From positions 82,920 to 146,919 of the forward strand of contig NZ_MKVJ01000002.1 of the NCBI RefSeq assembly GCF_001898805.1: DNA of 64,000 bases, given 5' to 3'. Origin of the DNA: Leifsonia sp. 71-9. GTDB lineage: Bacteria; Actinomycetota; Actinomycetes; Actinomycetales; Microbacteriaceae. Positions 16,120-24,630 of the stretch are shown here, one piece after another. The first letter of the stretch is position 1. Each line of letters begins with the position of its first letter. Position numbers and translations under genes: made by a program. The notes under the pieces are model-generated. The model had not been told where the DNA came from. It searched no databases and saw only the letters and a program-made list of their open reading frames with translations.

Positions 16120-17003
16120 GCGAGCCGAAGGCCACGGAACCGCAGCGCCCCGGCGAGCAGCGCCCCGGCGCCGTCATCGCGACGATCCGCAGCCTCCTGC
16201 CCTCCCTGCTGCCGACCGAGCGCGCCGTCGCCGCCGTGCTGCTCGAGCGCTCGGCCGAGATCGTCGAGCTCAGCTCCCAGCAGGTCGCGGACCTCTCCGG
16301 CGCCTCGCGCGCCACCGTCGTGCGCACCTGCCAGAGCCTCGGCTTCACCGGCTACCAGCAGCTGCGCGTGCTCCTCGCCCGGGATGCGGCCGCCCTGCCC
16401 GCGTCGGCCGCCGCCTCCCCCACCGGAGCCGCCGGCATCGTCGCGCACACCTTCACCCAGCTGGCGGACCGTGTCTCCGACATGCTCGCCCTCCTCGACC
16501 CCGAGTCGATCGAGCAGGCCGTCACCCTGCTCGCCGGCGCCCGCCGCGTCGTCGTGGTCGGCAACGGCCTCTCGGCCCCGCTCGCCTGGGACGCCGCCGC
16601 CCGCCTGACCAGCATCGGCCGCGCCGCTGAGGCCCAGTCCGACGTCATCGGCCAGCAGATCACCGCCCGCCTCCTCCAGCCGGGCGACCTCCTGCTCGTC
16701 ATCAGCGGCAGCGGCTCCAACGCCGTCACCCTCCGCACCGTCGCCGCCGCGAACGCCGCCGGCGCGGACGTGATCGCCGTCACCGCCTTCGGCCGCAGCC
16801 CGATCGCCCTGGCCGCCACTCTGGCCCTCGTCGTCACGATGCCCGACCTGACCTTCCGCGACGAGATCACCCTCGCCTCGCGCCTCCCCCAGGCCATCCT
16901 CATCGAAGGCCTCGTCGCCGCCACCACCGACCGCCTCGGCGAATCCGCCGCCCGCGCCAAGAGCCTCGCCCTCGACGCGATCAGCACCAACCTGGCGGAG
17001 TAG
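16116..17003 (+). CDS. RpiR/MurR-family regulator with SIS domain
   Basis: This 295-aa regulator has an N-terminal HTH_6 domain (about 15-90; PTERAVAAVLLERSAEIVELS, SRATVVRTCQSLGF). A C-terminal sugar-isomerase (SIS) domain follows (about 130-270) with VVVVGNGLSAPLAWD and LLVISGSGSN. SIS domains of this family bind phosphosugars. Its ATG overlaps the phosphoesterase stop (ATGA), so it is the last gene of the operon and likely controls it. A phosphosugar-like effector would fit a pathway that imports and trims a phosphorylated carbohydrate (inference). Confidence 0.87.
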   Translation: MSEPKATEPQRPGEQRPGAVIATIRSLLPSLLPTERAVAAVLLERSAEIVELSSQQVADLSGASRATVVRTCQSLGFTGYQQLRVLLARDAAALPASAAASPTGAAGIVAHTFTQLADRVSDMLALLDPESIEQAVTLLAGARRVVVVGNGLSAPLAWDAAARLTSIGRAAEAQSDVIGQQITARLLQPGDLLLVISGSGSNAVTLRTVAAANAAGADVIAVTAFGRSPIALAATLALVVTMPDLTFRDEITLASRLPQAILIEGLVAATTDRLGESAARAKSLALDAISTNLAE

Positions 17004-17055
17004 CGGAGCGGGGCTCAGCCTCCGACACGCCGCAGCGATGACACGAGGACGACAA

Positions 17056-17093
17056 GAAGGGCCGGTCCGACGTTTCCGTCGTACCGGCCCTTC
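17056..17093 (-). terminator. terminator downstream of tRNA-Leu
   Basis: An 11-bp stem (17056-17066 with 17083-17093) extends, after one mismatch, by CGACG/CGTCG around a TTTC loop. On the minus strand it begins 6 nt after the tRNA-Leu 3' end and is followed by TTGTC. It may also stop rightward transcription from the regulator gene. Confidence 0.65.
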
Positions 17094-17098
17094 GTTCG

Positions 17099-17182
17099 TG
17101 CGCGAGGGGGGACTTGAACCCCCACGCCCTTTCGAGCACTGGCACCTGAAGCCAGCGCGTCTGCCAATTCCGCCACTCGCGC
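17099..17182 (-). tRNA. tRNA-Leu (CAG)
   Basis: This 84-nt class II tRNA has acceptor arms GCGCGAG / CTCGCGC, D-arm start GCGGAATTGGCAGACGC, and anticodon stem-loop CTGGC-TTCAGGT-GCCAG with anticodon CAG. It has a variable arm, T-arm GGTTCAAGTCC and discriminator A. The CCA end is not encoded and must be added by the CCA-adding enzyme at 60.6 kb. A terminator lies directly downstream. Confidence 0.93.
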
Positions 17183-17377
17183 GAACCAAGGAAGACTAAC
17201 ACGGCAGCCGTCCCGACCACGAATCCGGGGCGTTCGGCCCACCGACGAGGAGTGTCCGGGGGGCTCGCGCGCCTCCATCGTGGGGTGTATCTTCACCGGA
17301 CGGTCAGGCGCCGGGAGGCCTCTTCGCAAGGGTTCCGACTAACATGCATGTAGCTGGCGAGCCGGGAGCGGGAGACT
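17183..17377. other. intergenic region upstream of fhaA
   Basis: The 195-bp gap separates divergent tRNA-Leu and the kinase/cell-wall operon. TAACAT (17340-17345) is a possible -10 for fhaA, with no clear -35. ACATGCATGT (17342-17351) is a perfect palindrome beside it. No open frame or RNA gene was seen. Confidence 0.4.
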
Positions 17378-18118
17378 GTGGGCATACTGGACAACTTCGA
17401 GCGGGGGCTCGAGCGCGCTGTCAATGGCGCGTTCGCGAAGACCTTCCGTTCCGGTCTGCAGCCGGTCGAGCTCACCAGCGCGCTGCGCAAGGAGCTCGAC
17501 ACGAAGGCCGCCGTCGTGGCCCGTGACCGGGTGCTCGCGCCCAACCGGTTCGTGCTGCGGATGTCGCCCGCCGACTACCAGCGCATGCATTCCATGGGCG
17601 CCGCGCTGACGGACGAGCTGATCACGTTCGTGCAGAAGCACGCGACGGCTCAGCACTACCAGTTCGCCGGGGGCATCTCGATCGAGCTGGCGCAGGACGA
17701 GGACATCTCGGTGGGGATGCTGCAGGTCGACTCCGAGAACGTGAAGGGCGACGTCGCCTGGACCCCGGTGCTCGACATCAACGGCACCCACTACCCGATC
17801 ACCCGCGCCCGCACGGTCGTCGGCCGCGGCGGCGACGCCGACATCACCGTCGACGACACGGGCATCTCGCGCCGGCACGTGATGATCACGTGGGACGGCC
17901 ACCGCGCCCAGGTCGAGGACCTCGGCTCCACGAACGGCTCCAAGCTGAACGGCGAGCCGGTGCGCAAGGGCATCCTCGAGCCGGAGTCCGTGGTGACGAT
18001 CGGCCGCACCCGCATCGTGTTCCGCGTGCTGCCGCAGGCCGCGCCGAGCCGGCCGCAGGCGCCCGTCGACGACACGACCCGCCGCCACGACGCGGGCAAC
18101 TTCTGGAGCACCTCGTGA
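17378..18118 (+). CDS. fhaA: FhaA: DUF3662 and FHA domain protein
   Basis: This 246-aa protein has an N-terminal DUF3662 domain (about 1-115; starts GILDNFERGLERAVNGAFAK). A C-terminal FHA domain (about 140-225) follows with VGRGGDADI, ISRRHV and LGSTNGSKLNG, the phosphothreonine-binding residues. In mycobacteria FhaA binds the phosphorylated MurJ pseudokinase domain and damps peptidoglycan synthesis. The long linker of the mycobacterial protein is absent, making this one about half the length. GTG 17378 follows GGGAGCGGGAG. It is the first gene of the operon and overlaps fhaB by 4 bp. Confidence 0.92.
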   Translation: MGILDNFERGLERAVNGAFAKTFRSGLQPVELTSALRKELDTKAAVVARDRVLAPNRFVLRMSPADYQRMHSMGAALTDELITFVQKHATAQHYQFAGGISIELAQDEDISVGMLQVDSENVKGDVAWTPVLDINGTHYPITRARTVVGRGGDADITVDDTGISRRHVMITWDGHRAQVEDLGSTNGSKLNGEPVRKGILEPESVVTIGRTRIVFRVLPQAAPSRPQAPVDDTTRRHDAGNFWSTS

Positions 18119-18714
18119 ACCCGAGCGAGCTGACGCTGCTGGTTCTGCGGTTCGGCTTCCTGCTGCTGCTCTGGCTGTTCGTCTTCGGTATCGTCTACGC
18201 CCTGCGCACCGACCTGTTCGGGCAGCGCGTCCGCAAGCTCCCCGAGGCCCAAGCCGCGGCGACGCCGCCCTCGCCGTTCCCCGCGTCCGCCGCACCCGCT
18301 CCCCCGGCGGCGGGAGCAGCCGCCGCGGCCGCCGTCACCGAGCCGGTCCAGCGCCACGCACCCGTCTCCAACCTCCCCTCCGGTGCGAACACCGTCAGCG
18401 GCGGGACGAACGCGAGCGTGCAGACCGCCCACCGCCTCGTCATCACGTCCGGCCCGCGCGCCGGCACCGAGCTCTCCCTCGGCCGCGACCCCATCACGAT
18501 CGGCCGCTCCAGCGAGTCCGGACTGGTCATCCGCGACGACTACACCTCCACCCACCACGCCCGGCTGCTCCTCTGGAACGACGAGTGGATGATCCAGGAT
18601 CTGGACTCCACCAACGGCACGTTCCTCGACGGCCGCCGGGTCACCGTCCCGACCCAGGTCCCGCTCGACACCCCGATCAAGATCGGGACGACCACCTTCG
18701 AGCTGCGACGGTAG
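18115..18714 (+). CDS. fhaB: FhaB (FipA): membrane-anchored FHA protein
   Basis: This 199-aa protein has an N-terminal membrane helix (about 4-27), an Ala/Pro linker (about 40-75) and a C-terminal FHA domain (about 105-198; IGRSSESGL, STHHARL, LDSTNGTFLDG). Actinobacterial FhaB recruits phosphothreonine proteins, including FtsZ/FtsQ complexes, to the division site. GTG overlaps the fhaA stop (GTGA), and pstP begins 2 nt after its stop. Confidence 0.92.
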   Translation: MNPSELTLLVLRFGFLLLLWLFVFGIVYALRTDLFGQRVRKLPEAQAAATPPSPFPASAAPAPPAAGAAAAAAVTEPVQRHAPVSNLPSGANTVSGGTNASVQTAHRLVITSGPRAGTELSLGRDPITIGRSSESGLVIRDDYTSTHHARLLLWNDEWMIQDLDSTNGTFLDGRRVTVPTQVPLDTPIKIGTTTFELRR

Positions 18715-18716
18715 CC

Positions 18717-19967
18717 GTGGCGACCTCCAACCGAGCGGCGGCGCTCTCGCACGTCGGCAAGATCCGATCGAACAACCAGGACTCCGGCTACGCGGGGCAC
18801 GGGCTGTTCGTCGTCGCCGACGGGATGGGCGGCCACGCCGGCGGAGACGTCGCCAGCGCCATCGCGGTCAACCGCATCCGCGAGGCCGACACCGAGTACG
18901 CCTCGGCGACCGAGGCCGAATTCGCCCTGCAGTCCGCCCTGATCGCCGCGAACTCGCTGCTCGCCGAGACCGTGTTCGAGCATCCCGAGCTCACCGGGAT
19001 GGGCACCACGGTCAGCGCGATGATCCGCGTCGGCGACCAGATCGCCCTCGCCCACATCGGCGACTCCCGCATCTACCTCTTCCGCGACGGCGAGCTCAAG
19101 CAGGTCTCGACCGACCACACCTTCGTGCAGCGCCTCGTCGACAGCGGCCGCATCACCGAGGAGGAGGCGATGGTCCACCCGCGCCGCTCCGTGCTGATGC
19201 GGGTGCTGGGGGATGTGGACGCCTCCCCCGAGATCGACACCTGGGTGCTCGACACCCGCCCGGGCGACCGCTGGCTGATCTGCTCCGACGGTCTCAGCGG
19301 CGTGGTCAAGAACGACGAGCTCCAGGCCGCGCTGGCGACGCGCGACGCGCCGAAGCAGGTCGCGGAGAAGCTGCTCAAGCAGAGCCTCGACGCCGGCGCC
19401 CCCGACAACGTGACCGTCGTCATCCTCGACATCGCGGACGTCACTCCCGGCGACGTCGTGAAGGACCCGGTGACGGTCGGCTCGGCCGCCGCCCCGCTCC
19501 AGTTCGGCGAGCCCAAGCCCGCGACCCGCCCCTCGCGGCTGCCGACCCTGCGCCTGCACCCCGTGCGCCCCTCCTCCGGTCCGACCCACTTCGAGCCGCA
19601 GTCCGAGGACTACCTCGACGAGCTCATCGAGGAGGACGCCCGTCGCGCCCGCCGGCGTCGCGTCACGTGGATGGTCGGCCTCGTCGTCCTCGTGCTGGCG
19701 ATCGTGGCCGCGGCCTTCATCGGGTACCAGTGGACCCAGTCGCGCTACTTCGTCGGCGCCTCCTCCACCGGCAAGGTCGCCATCTTCCAGGGGGTCCAGC
19801 AGGATCTCGGGCCGATCAGCCTCTCCCACGTCTACGAGGAGACCCCGGTCGCGGTGAACGACCTCCCGGCCTACGACAAGCAGCTCGTGAAGCAGACCAT
19901 CAACGCGGACGACCTCACGGCCGCCCGATCGATCGTGGAGCAGTTGAGCGATGCCGTCAAACAGTAG
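18717..19967 (+). CDS. pstP: PstP: PP2C-family Ser/Thr phosphatase
   Basis: This 416-aa protein has a PP2C catalytic domain (about 5-235; NNQDSG, VVADGMGGHAGGD, AHIGDSRIYL, SDGLSG, DNVTVVI) whose aspartates bind two metals. A juxtamembrane linker, one membrane helix (about 318-340) and a short extracytoplasmic tail of about 75 residues follow. It dephosphorylates PknA/PknB and their targets. GTG 18717 begins 2 nt after fhaB; the last 17 bp overlap rodA. Confidence 0.93.
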   Translation: MATSNRAAALSHVGKIRSNNQDSGYAGHGLFVVADGMGGHAGGDVASAIAVNRIREADTEYASATEAEFALQSALIAANSLLAETVFEHPELTGMGTTVSAMIRVGDQIALAHIGDSRIYLFRDGELKQVSTDHTFVQRLVDSGRITEEEAMVHPRRSVLMRVLGDVDASPEIDTWVLDTRPGDRWLICSDGLSGVVKNDELQAALATRDAPKQVAEKLLKQSLDAGAPDNVTVVILDIADVTPGDVVKDPVTVGSAAAPLQFGEPKPATRPSRLPTLRLHPVRPSSGPTHFEPQSEDYLDELIEEDARRARRRRVTWMVGLVVLVLAIVAAAFIGYQWTQSRYFVGASSTGKVAIFQGVQQDLGPISLSHVYEETPVAVNDLPAYDKQLVKQTINADDLTAARSIVEQLSDAVKQ

Positions 19968-21363
19968 CGTCGCGGAGTCCCGCTCGGCCGCCAGGGCCGC
20001 CTCCAAGGCCGCCACCGGCCCGATCAAGCGGCTGCGGCTGCCCGCCAAGCTGCGCAACCTCGAGCTGTTCCTGCTCCTCATCGCGTGCGCCATCAACGCG
20101 GCGGCCGTGGTCCTCGTGCAGCTCGGCGCGCTCGGCCACGTGGACCTCACCCTCGTCTACCTCGGCGCGGGGCTCTCGGTGCTGGTGATCGGGATGCACA
20201 TCGCGCTCCGGTTCGTGGCCCCGCAGGCCGACCCGTTCCTGCTCCCGATCGCCACGGTGCTGACCGGCATCGGCATCGCCGAGATCTACCGCATCGACAT
20301 CCACTACGGCGATTCCGGATGGGACAGCGCCGGTGTCAAGCAGATCGCCTGGACGGCGATCGCGATCGTCTGCGCCCTCGCGGTCATCATCGCGATCCGC
20401 AACCACCGCGTGCTGCAGCGGTACACGTACATCTTCGGCTTCGCGGCGCTCATCCTCCTGCTGCTGCCGATGCTCCCGGGCATCGGCAAGGAGATCTACG
20501 GCGCGCGGGTCTGGATCGGGATCGGCCCGTTCAGCTTCCAGCCCGGCGAGATCGCCAAGCTGTGCCTCGCGATCTTCTTCGCCGGCTACCTCGTGCAGGC
20601 CCGCGACTCGCTGTCGATGGTCGGCAAGAAGTTCCTCGGCATCCGCTTCCCGCGCGCCAGGGACCTCGGCCCCATCCTCATCGTCTGGCTGATGTCGATG
20701 GCCGTGATCGTCTTCCAGCGCGACCTCGGCACCGGACTGCTGATCTTCGGCCTGTTCCTCGTGATGCTGTACGTCGCGACCGCCCGCATCAGCTGGGTCA
20801 TCCTCGGCGTCCTGCTCATCGTCGGCGGCGCGATCGTCGCCAGCCAGGTGCTCGTCTACGTGCACGACCGGTTCGAGAACTGGCTCAACCCGTTCGCGCA
20901 GAAGGTCTACGACGCCGACGGCGGCAGCTTCCAGCTGGTGCAGGGGCTCTTCGGGCTGGCGCACGGCGGCCTCATCGGCACCGGCCTCGGCCAGGGCCAG
21001 CCGTGGGTCACCCCGGTCTCCCAGAGCGACTACATCATCGCGAGCCTCGGCGAGGAGCTCGGCCTCGCCGGCCTGTTCGCGATCTTCGCCCTCTACCTGG
21101 TCTTCGTCGCCCGCGGCCTCCGCATCGGCTTCGCCGGGCAGGACGACTTCGGCAAGCTGCTCGCGGTGGGTCTCGCGTTCACCGTCGGCCTGCAGTGCTT
21201 CATCGTGATCGGCGGCGTCACCCGCGTCATCCCGCTGACCGGACTGACCACCCCGTTCCTCGCCGCCGGCGGATCCTCGCTGGTGGCCAACTGGATCATC
21301 GTCGCGCTGCTGCTGCGGCTGTCGGATACGGTCCGCAATCAGCCCCGTCTGGTGGTGAGCTAA
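19951..21363 (+). CDS. rodA: RodA: SEDS-family peptidoglycan glycosyltransferase
   Basis: This 470-aa multispan SEDS protein (about 11-12 helices) has a cytoplasmic basic N-terminus. Motifs include VWIGIGPFSFQPGEIAKLCL, QRDLGTGLLIF, and the C-terminal TGLTTPFLAAGGSSLVANW. It polymerises glycan strands from lipid II with its partner class B PBP, here encoded 3 nt downstream. The start overlaps pstP by 17 bp, so the two are translationally coupled. The operon places it under Ser/Thr kinase control. Confidence 0.92.
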   Translation: MPSNSSVAESRSAARAASKAATGPIKRLRLPAKLRNLELFLLLIACAINAAAVVLVQLGALGHVDLTLVYLGAGLSVLVIGMHIALRFVAPQADPFLLPIATVLTGIGIAEIYRIDIHYGDSGWDSAGVKQIAWTAIAIVCALAVIIAIRNHRVLQRYTYIFGFAALILLLLPMLPGIGKEIYGARVWIGIGPFSFQPGEIAKLCLAIFFAGYLVQARDSLSMVGKKFLGIRFPRARDLGPILIVWLMSMAVIVFQRDLGTGLLIFGLFLVMLYVATARISWVILGVLLIVGGAIVASQVLVYVHDRFENWLNPFAQKVYDADGGSFQLVQGLFGLAHGGLIGTGLGQGQPWVTPVSQSDYIIASLGEELGLAGLFAIFALYLVFVARGLRIGFAGQDDFGKLLAVGLAFTVGLQCFIVIGGVTRVIPLTGLTTPFLAAGGSSLVANWIIVALLLRLSDTVRNQPRLVVS

Positions 21364-21366
21364 CCC

Positions 21367-22821
21367 ATGAACCGCGAGATCAAACGCGTCAGCACGATCG
21401 TCCTGGCGATGTTCGTCGCCCTGCTGGTGTCGACCTCCATCCTCACCGTCTTCCAGGCGGACTCGCTCTCGGCGGACGCCCGCAACACCCGCGCCCGCAA
21501 CGACAGCTACGCGGCCCAGCGCGGCGCCATCCTGGTCGCCGGGCAGCCGATCGCCCAGTCCGTGCCGTCCGACGACGTCTACAAGTGGCAGCGCGTCTAC
21601 AGCAACGGCCCGCTCTACTCCGCGGTCACCGGCTTCTACCCGATCAACGGCGAGGCGACGGGGCTGGAGGGCGCGCTCGACCAGCAGCTCAGCGGCACCT
21701 CCAACTCGCAGTTCTTCGACCGCATCAACTCCATCCTCACGGGCAAGAACCCGCAGGGCGCGACGGTCGAGACGACCATCGACCCGGTCGCCCAGCAGGC
21801 CGCCTGGGACGCCCTCGGCGACTACCAGGGCGCGGTCGTGCTGCTCGAGCCCAAGACCGGCCGGATCCTCGCGATGGTCTCCAAGCCGAACTACGACCCG
21901 AACGTGCTCGCGTCGCACGACACCGCGGCCGTCAACGCGACGTACCAGCAGCTCCTCGACGCCTCCGGCGACCCGCTGATCAACCGCACCATCGGCGGCA
22001 ACCTCAACCCGCCCGGATCGACGTTCAAGCCGGTCATGAGCGCGACCGCCTTCGGCACCGGCAAGTACACCAAGGACAGCCAGCTGCCCAACCCGTCGTC
22101 CCTCCAGCTCCCCGACTCCCCGACGGTGGTCAAGAACGACTCGCTGACCACGTGCGGGTCCGGCGAGACCGTGTCCATCGCGACGGCGCAGATCCTCTCG
22201 TGCAACATCCCGTTCGCCGAGCTCGGGATGCAGCTGGACCCGCAGGTCATCAAGGACCAGGCCGACAAGTTCGGCTTCAACCAGGCGCTGAAGATCCCGA
22301 TCCCGGTCGAGAAGAGCGTGTACCCGCTGTACGAGAACGACGCGTACCGCGCGCTCGGCTCGTTCGGCCAGAAGGACGACAAGGCGTCGCCGTTGCAGAT
22401 GGCGATGGTGTCGGCCGCGGTGGCGAACGGCGGCAAGCTGATGTACCCGAACCTGGTCGACTCGATCCGCTCGTCGGATCTGCAGACGATCGAAGGCTTC
22501 CAGGCGAAGGAGCTGTCGCAGCCGATGAGCCAGGAGAACGCCGACACGATCAAGCAGATGATGGTCGACGGCGTCAATGAAGGCGTGGCCAGCAATGCAA
22601 GAATAGGTGGGGTCCAGGTCGGCGGGAAGACGGGGACGGCGCAGAACGGCGACGATGAGCCGTACACGCTCTGGTTCACGGGTTTCGCGCCGGCGAACGA
22701 TCCTCAGTTCGCTGTGGCAGTAGTCGTTGAAAATGGCGGTGGACGAGGTCAGAGCGGCACGGGTAACTCCATCGCCGCGCCGATCGCGAAGAAAGTACTA
22801 GAGGCGGTGCTGAATAAATGA
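21367..22821 (+). CDS. pbpA: PbpA: class B penicillin-binding protein (transpeptidase)
   Basis: This 484-aa protein has an N-terminal membrane helix (about 7-29) and a non-penicillin-binding N-domain. The transpeptidase domain (about 155-480) carries PPGSTFKPV (SxxK nucleophile), SCN and KTGTAQ motifs. It crosslinks peptidoglycan made by the adjacent RodA. The stop overlaps the pknA start by 4 bp (ATGA). Confidence 0.93.
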   Translation: MNREIKRVSTIVLAMFVALLVSTSILTVFQADSLSADARNTRARNDSYAAQRGAILVAGQPIAQSVPSDDVYKWQRVYSNGPLYSAVTGFYPINGEATGLEGALDQQLSGTSNSQFFDRINSILTGKNPQGATVETTIDPVAQQAAWDALGDYQGAVVLLEPKTGRILAMVSKPNYDPNVLASHDTAAVNATYQQLLDASGDPLINRTIGGNLNPPGSTFKPVMSATAFGTGKYTKDSQLPNPSSLQLPDSPTVVKNDSLTTCGSGETVSIATAQILSCNIPFAELGMQLDPQVIKDQADKFGFNQALKIPIPVEKSVYPLYENDAYRALGSFGQKDDKASPLQMAMVSAAVANGGKLMYPNLVDSIRSSDLQTIEGFQAKELSQPMSQENADTIKQMMVDGVNEGVASNARIGGVQVGGKTGTAQNGDDEPYTLWFTGFAPANDPQFAVAVVVENGGGRGQSGTGNSIAAPIAKKVLEAVLNK

Positions 22822-24542
22822 GACCCACAGCAGGGCTCACCTTCGGAGGACGTTACGAGCTGCAGTCGCGCATAGCGATCGGCGGCATGGGCGAGGTGTG
22901 GCAGGCCACGGACCTCGTGATCGGCCGCACGGTGGCGATCAAGATCCTCAAGGACGAGTACCTCGGCGACCCCGGGTTCCTCGAGCGCTTCCGCGCCGAG
23001 GCCCGCCACGCCGCACTCGTCAACCACGAGGGCATCGCCAACGTCTACGACTACGGCGAGGAGGAGGGCAGCGCCTTCCTCGTGATGGAGCTCGTCCCCG
23101 GCGAGGCGCTCTCGAGCATCCTCGAGCGCGAGCACGTTCTCAGCACCGACCGCACGCTCGACATCGTCGCGCAGACCGCCGCCGCGCTCCACGCCGCGCA
23201 CGCGGCCGGCCTGGTGCACCGCGACATCAAGCCGGGCAACCTCCTGATCACGCCGGACGGCCGCGTCAAGATCACGGACTTCGGCATCGCCCGCATCGCC
23301 GACCAGGTGCCGCTGACCGCCACCGGCCAGGTCATGGGAACGGTGCAGTACCTCTCGCCGGAGCAGGCGTCCGGCCACCCCGCGTCGCCCACCACCGACA
23401 TCTACTCGCTCGGCATCGTCGCGTACGAGTGCCTCGCCGGCCGCCGCCCGTTCACGGGCGAGTCGCAGGTCGCCATCGCGATGGCGCAGATCAACGAGGC
23501 TCCGCCCGAGCTGCCGGCCACCGTCGCCGAGCCGGTGCGCAACCTCGTCTTCGCCTGCATCGCCAAGAACCCGGCCGACCGCCCGGCGTCCGCGGCCCAC
23601 CTGGCGCGTGCTGCGCAGGCCCTGCGTCGCGGGGACGTACGCGCTGCCGCCGCCTCGGTCCCCGCCATCCTCGGCGGCGCCGCGGCGACCGATGCCGCGA
23701 CGATGCTCATGCCGTCTCCCGGAGGCTCGCCGACGCAGGCCACTACCGTGCTCCCGTCGGCCGCCGCCGCGCAGGCCGCGGAGGAGACGCCGGACGAGCC
23801 GGTCGAGGAGAAGAAGCGGAGCCCGTGGACGTGGCCGCTGATCGCCCTCATCGCCCTGCTGGCGCTGGTGCTGATCGGCACGATCATCGCGCTGGTCGCC
23901 CAGCCGAGTAACACCAAGCCGACGGCGACGACCACCACGAGCCAGACGCCGACGCCCAAGCCGACGACGCCGACACCGACCCCGACGGCGAACACGGCCC
24001 AGATCACCGAGAGCGAGTTCCTCGGCAAGACCGCCGACGAGGCGCGCCAGATGCTCCAGGGCCTCGGCATGGTCGCGGACGTGCAGACCGGCTCGCCCGC
24101 GACGTCGAAGGGCGCCGTCAACACGGTGTACCGCGTCAACCCGACCGGCCCCGTGCCGAAGGGCTCGACCGTCACGGTGCAGGTCTACGGCGACGTGGCG
24201 TCCATCCCGACGCCGACCGACACCGTCTCGGCCAACCCGTCGTCGCCCCAGACGCTCACCAACCCGGCCACGCAGATCACCGTCACCTTCGGGTCGGCGG
24301 GCTGCCCCGCCGGTCAGAACCTGGTGGGTCGCGCGCTCTACGTGAACGGCGCCCAGCAGACCCCGGGCACGGGCAACACGACCGTCTGGTCGCCGACCGC
24401 GGCCGGCACCTACAAGCTCTCGTACACGATCTTCTGCGGCGAGTCCGTGGAGTCCGGCCAGTCCCCGACCGTCGACTACGTGATCAACCCGAGCAGCACG
24501 ACCCCGCCGGGTGGCTCCGGCGGCACGGGCGGCAACGGCTGA
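22818..24542 (+). CDS. pknA: PknA: membrane Ser/Thr kinase with one PASTA domain and extra C-terminal domain
   Basis: This 574-aa protein has a kinase domain (about 10-270) with [34 protein letters not shown] and the activation loop [18 protein letters not shown] single membrane helix lies at about 340-362, followed by a Thr/Pro linker. One PASTA repeat (about 395-460; [18 protein letters not shown]) and a roughly 100-residue beta domain with two cysteines complete it. Mycobacterial PknA lacks PASTA repeats, so the extracellular part is distinctive. It likely senses muropeptides or lipid II and phosphorylates division proteins. Start overlaps pbpA; pknB follows after 88 bp. Confidence 0.93.
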   Translation: MRPTAGLTFGGRYELQSRIAIGGMGEVWQATDLVIGRTVAIKILKDEYLGDPGFLERFRAEARHAALVNHEGIANVYDYGEEEGSAFLVMELVPGEALSSILEREHVLSTDRTLDIVAQTAAALHAAHAAGLVHRDIKPGNLLITPDGRVKITDFGIARIADQVPLTATGQVMGTVQYLSPEQASGHPASPTTDIYSLGIVAYECLAGRRPFTGESQVAIAMAQINEAPPELPATVAEPVRNLVFACIAKNPADRPASAAHLARAAQALRRGDVRAAAASVPAILGGAAATDAATMLMPSPGGSPTQATTVLPSAAAAQAAEETPDEPVEEKKRSPWTWPLIALIALLALVLIGTIIALVAQPSNTKPTATTTTSQTPTPKPTTPTPTPTANTAQITESEFLGKTADEARQMLQGLGMVADVQTGSPATSKGAVNTVYRVNPTGPVPKGSTVTVQVYGDVASIPTPTDTVSANPSSPQTLTNPATQITVTFGSAGCPAGQNLVGRALYVNGAQQTPGTGNTTVWSPTAAGTYKLSYTIFCGESVESGQSPTVDYVINPSSTTPPGGSGGTGGNG

Positions 24543-24630
24543 CCCTGTTCGTCTGACCCCCGCACGAGGGAGATCTTCAGAAACAGCCCGATACACTATC
24601 CGACAGCCACCGCCCGAGAAGGAGTCCGCT

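Noticed and set aside
19957..21918. 653-aa minus-strand open frame opposite rodA
   Set aside because: Antisense shadow in GC-rich coding DNA; composition dominated by Asp, Arg, Glu.
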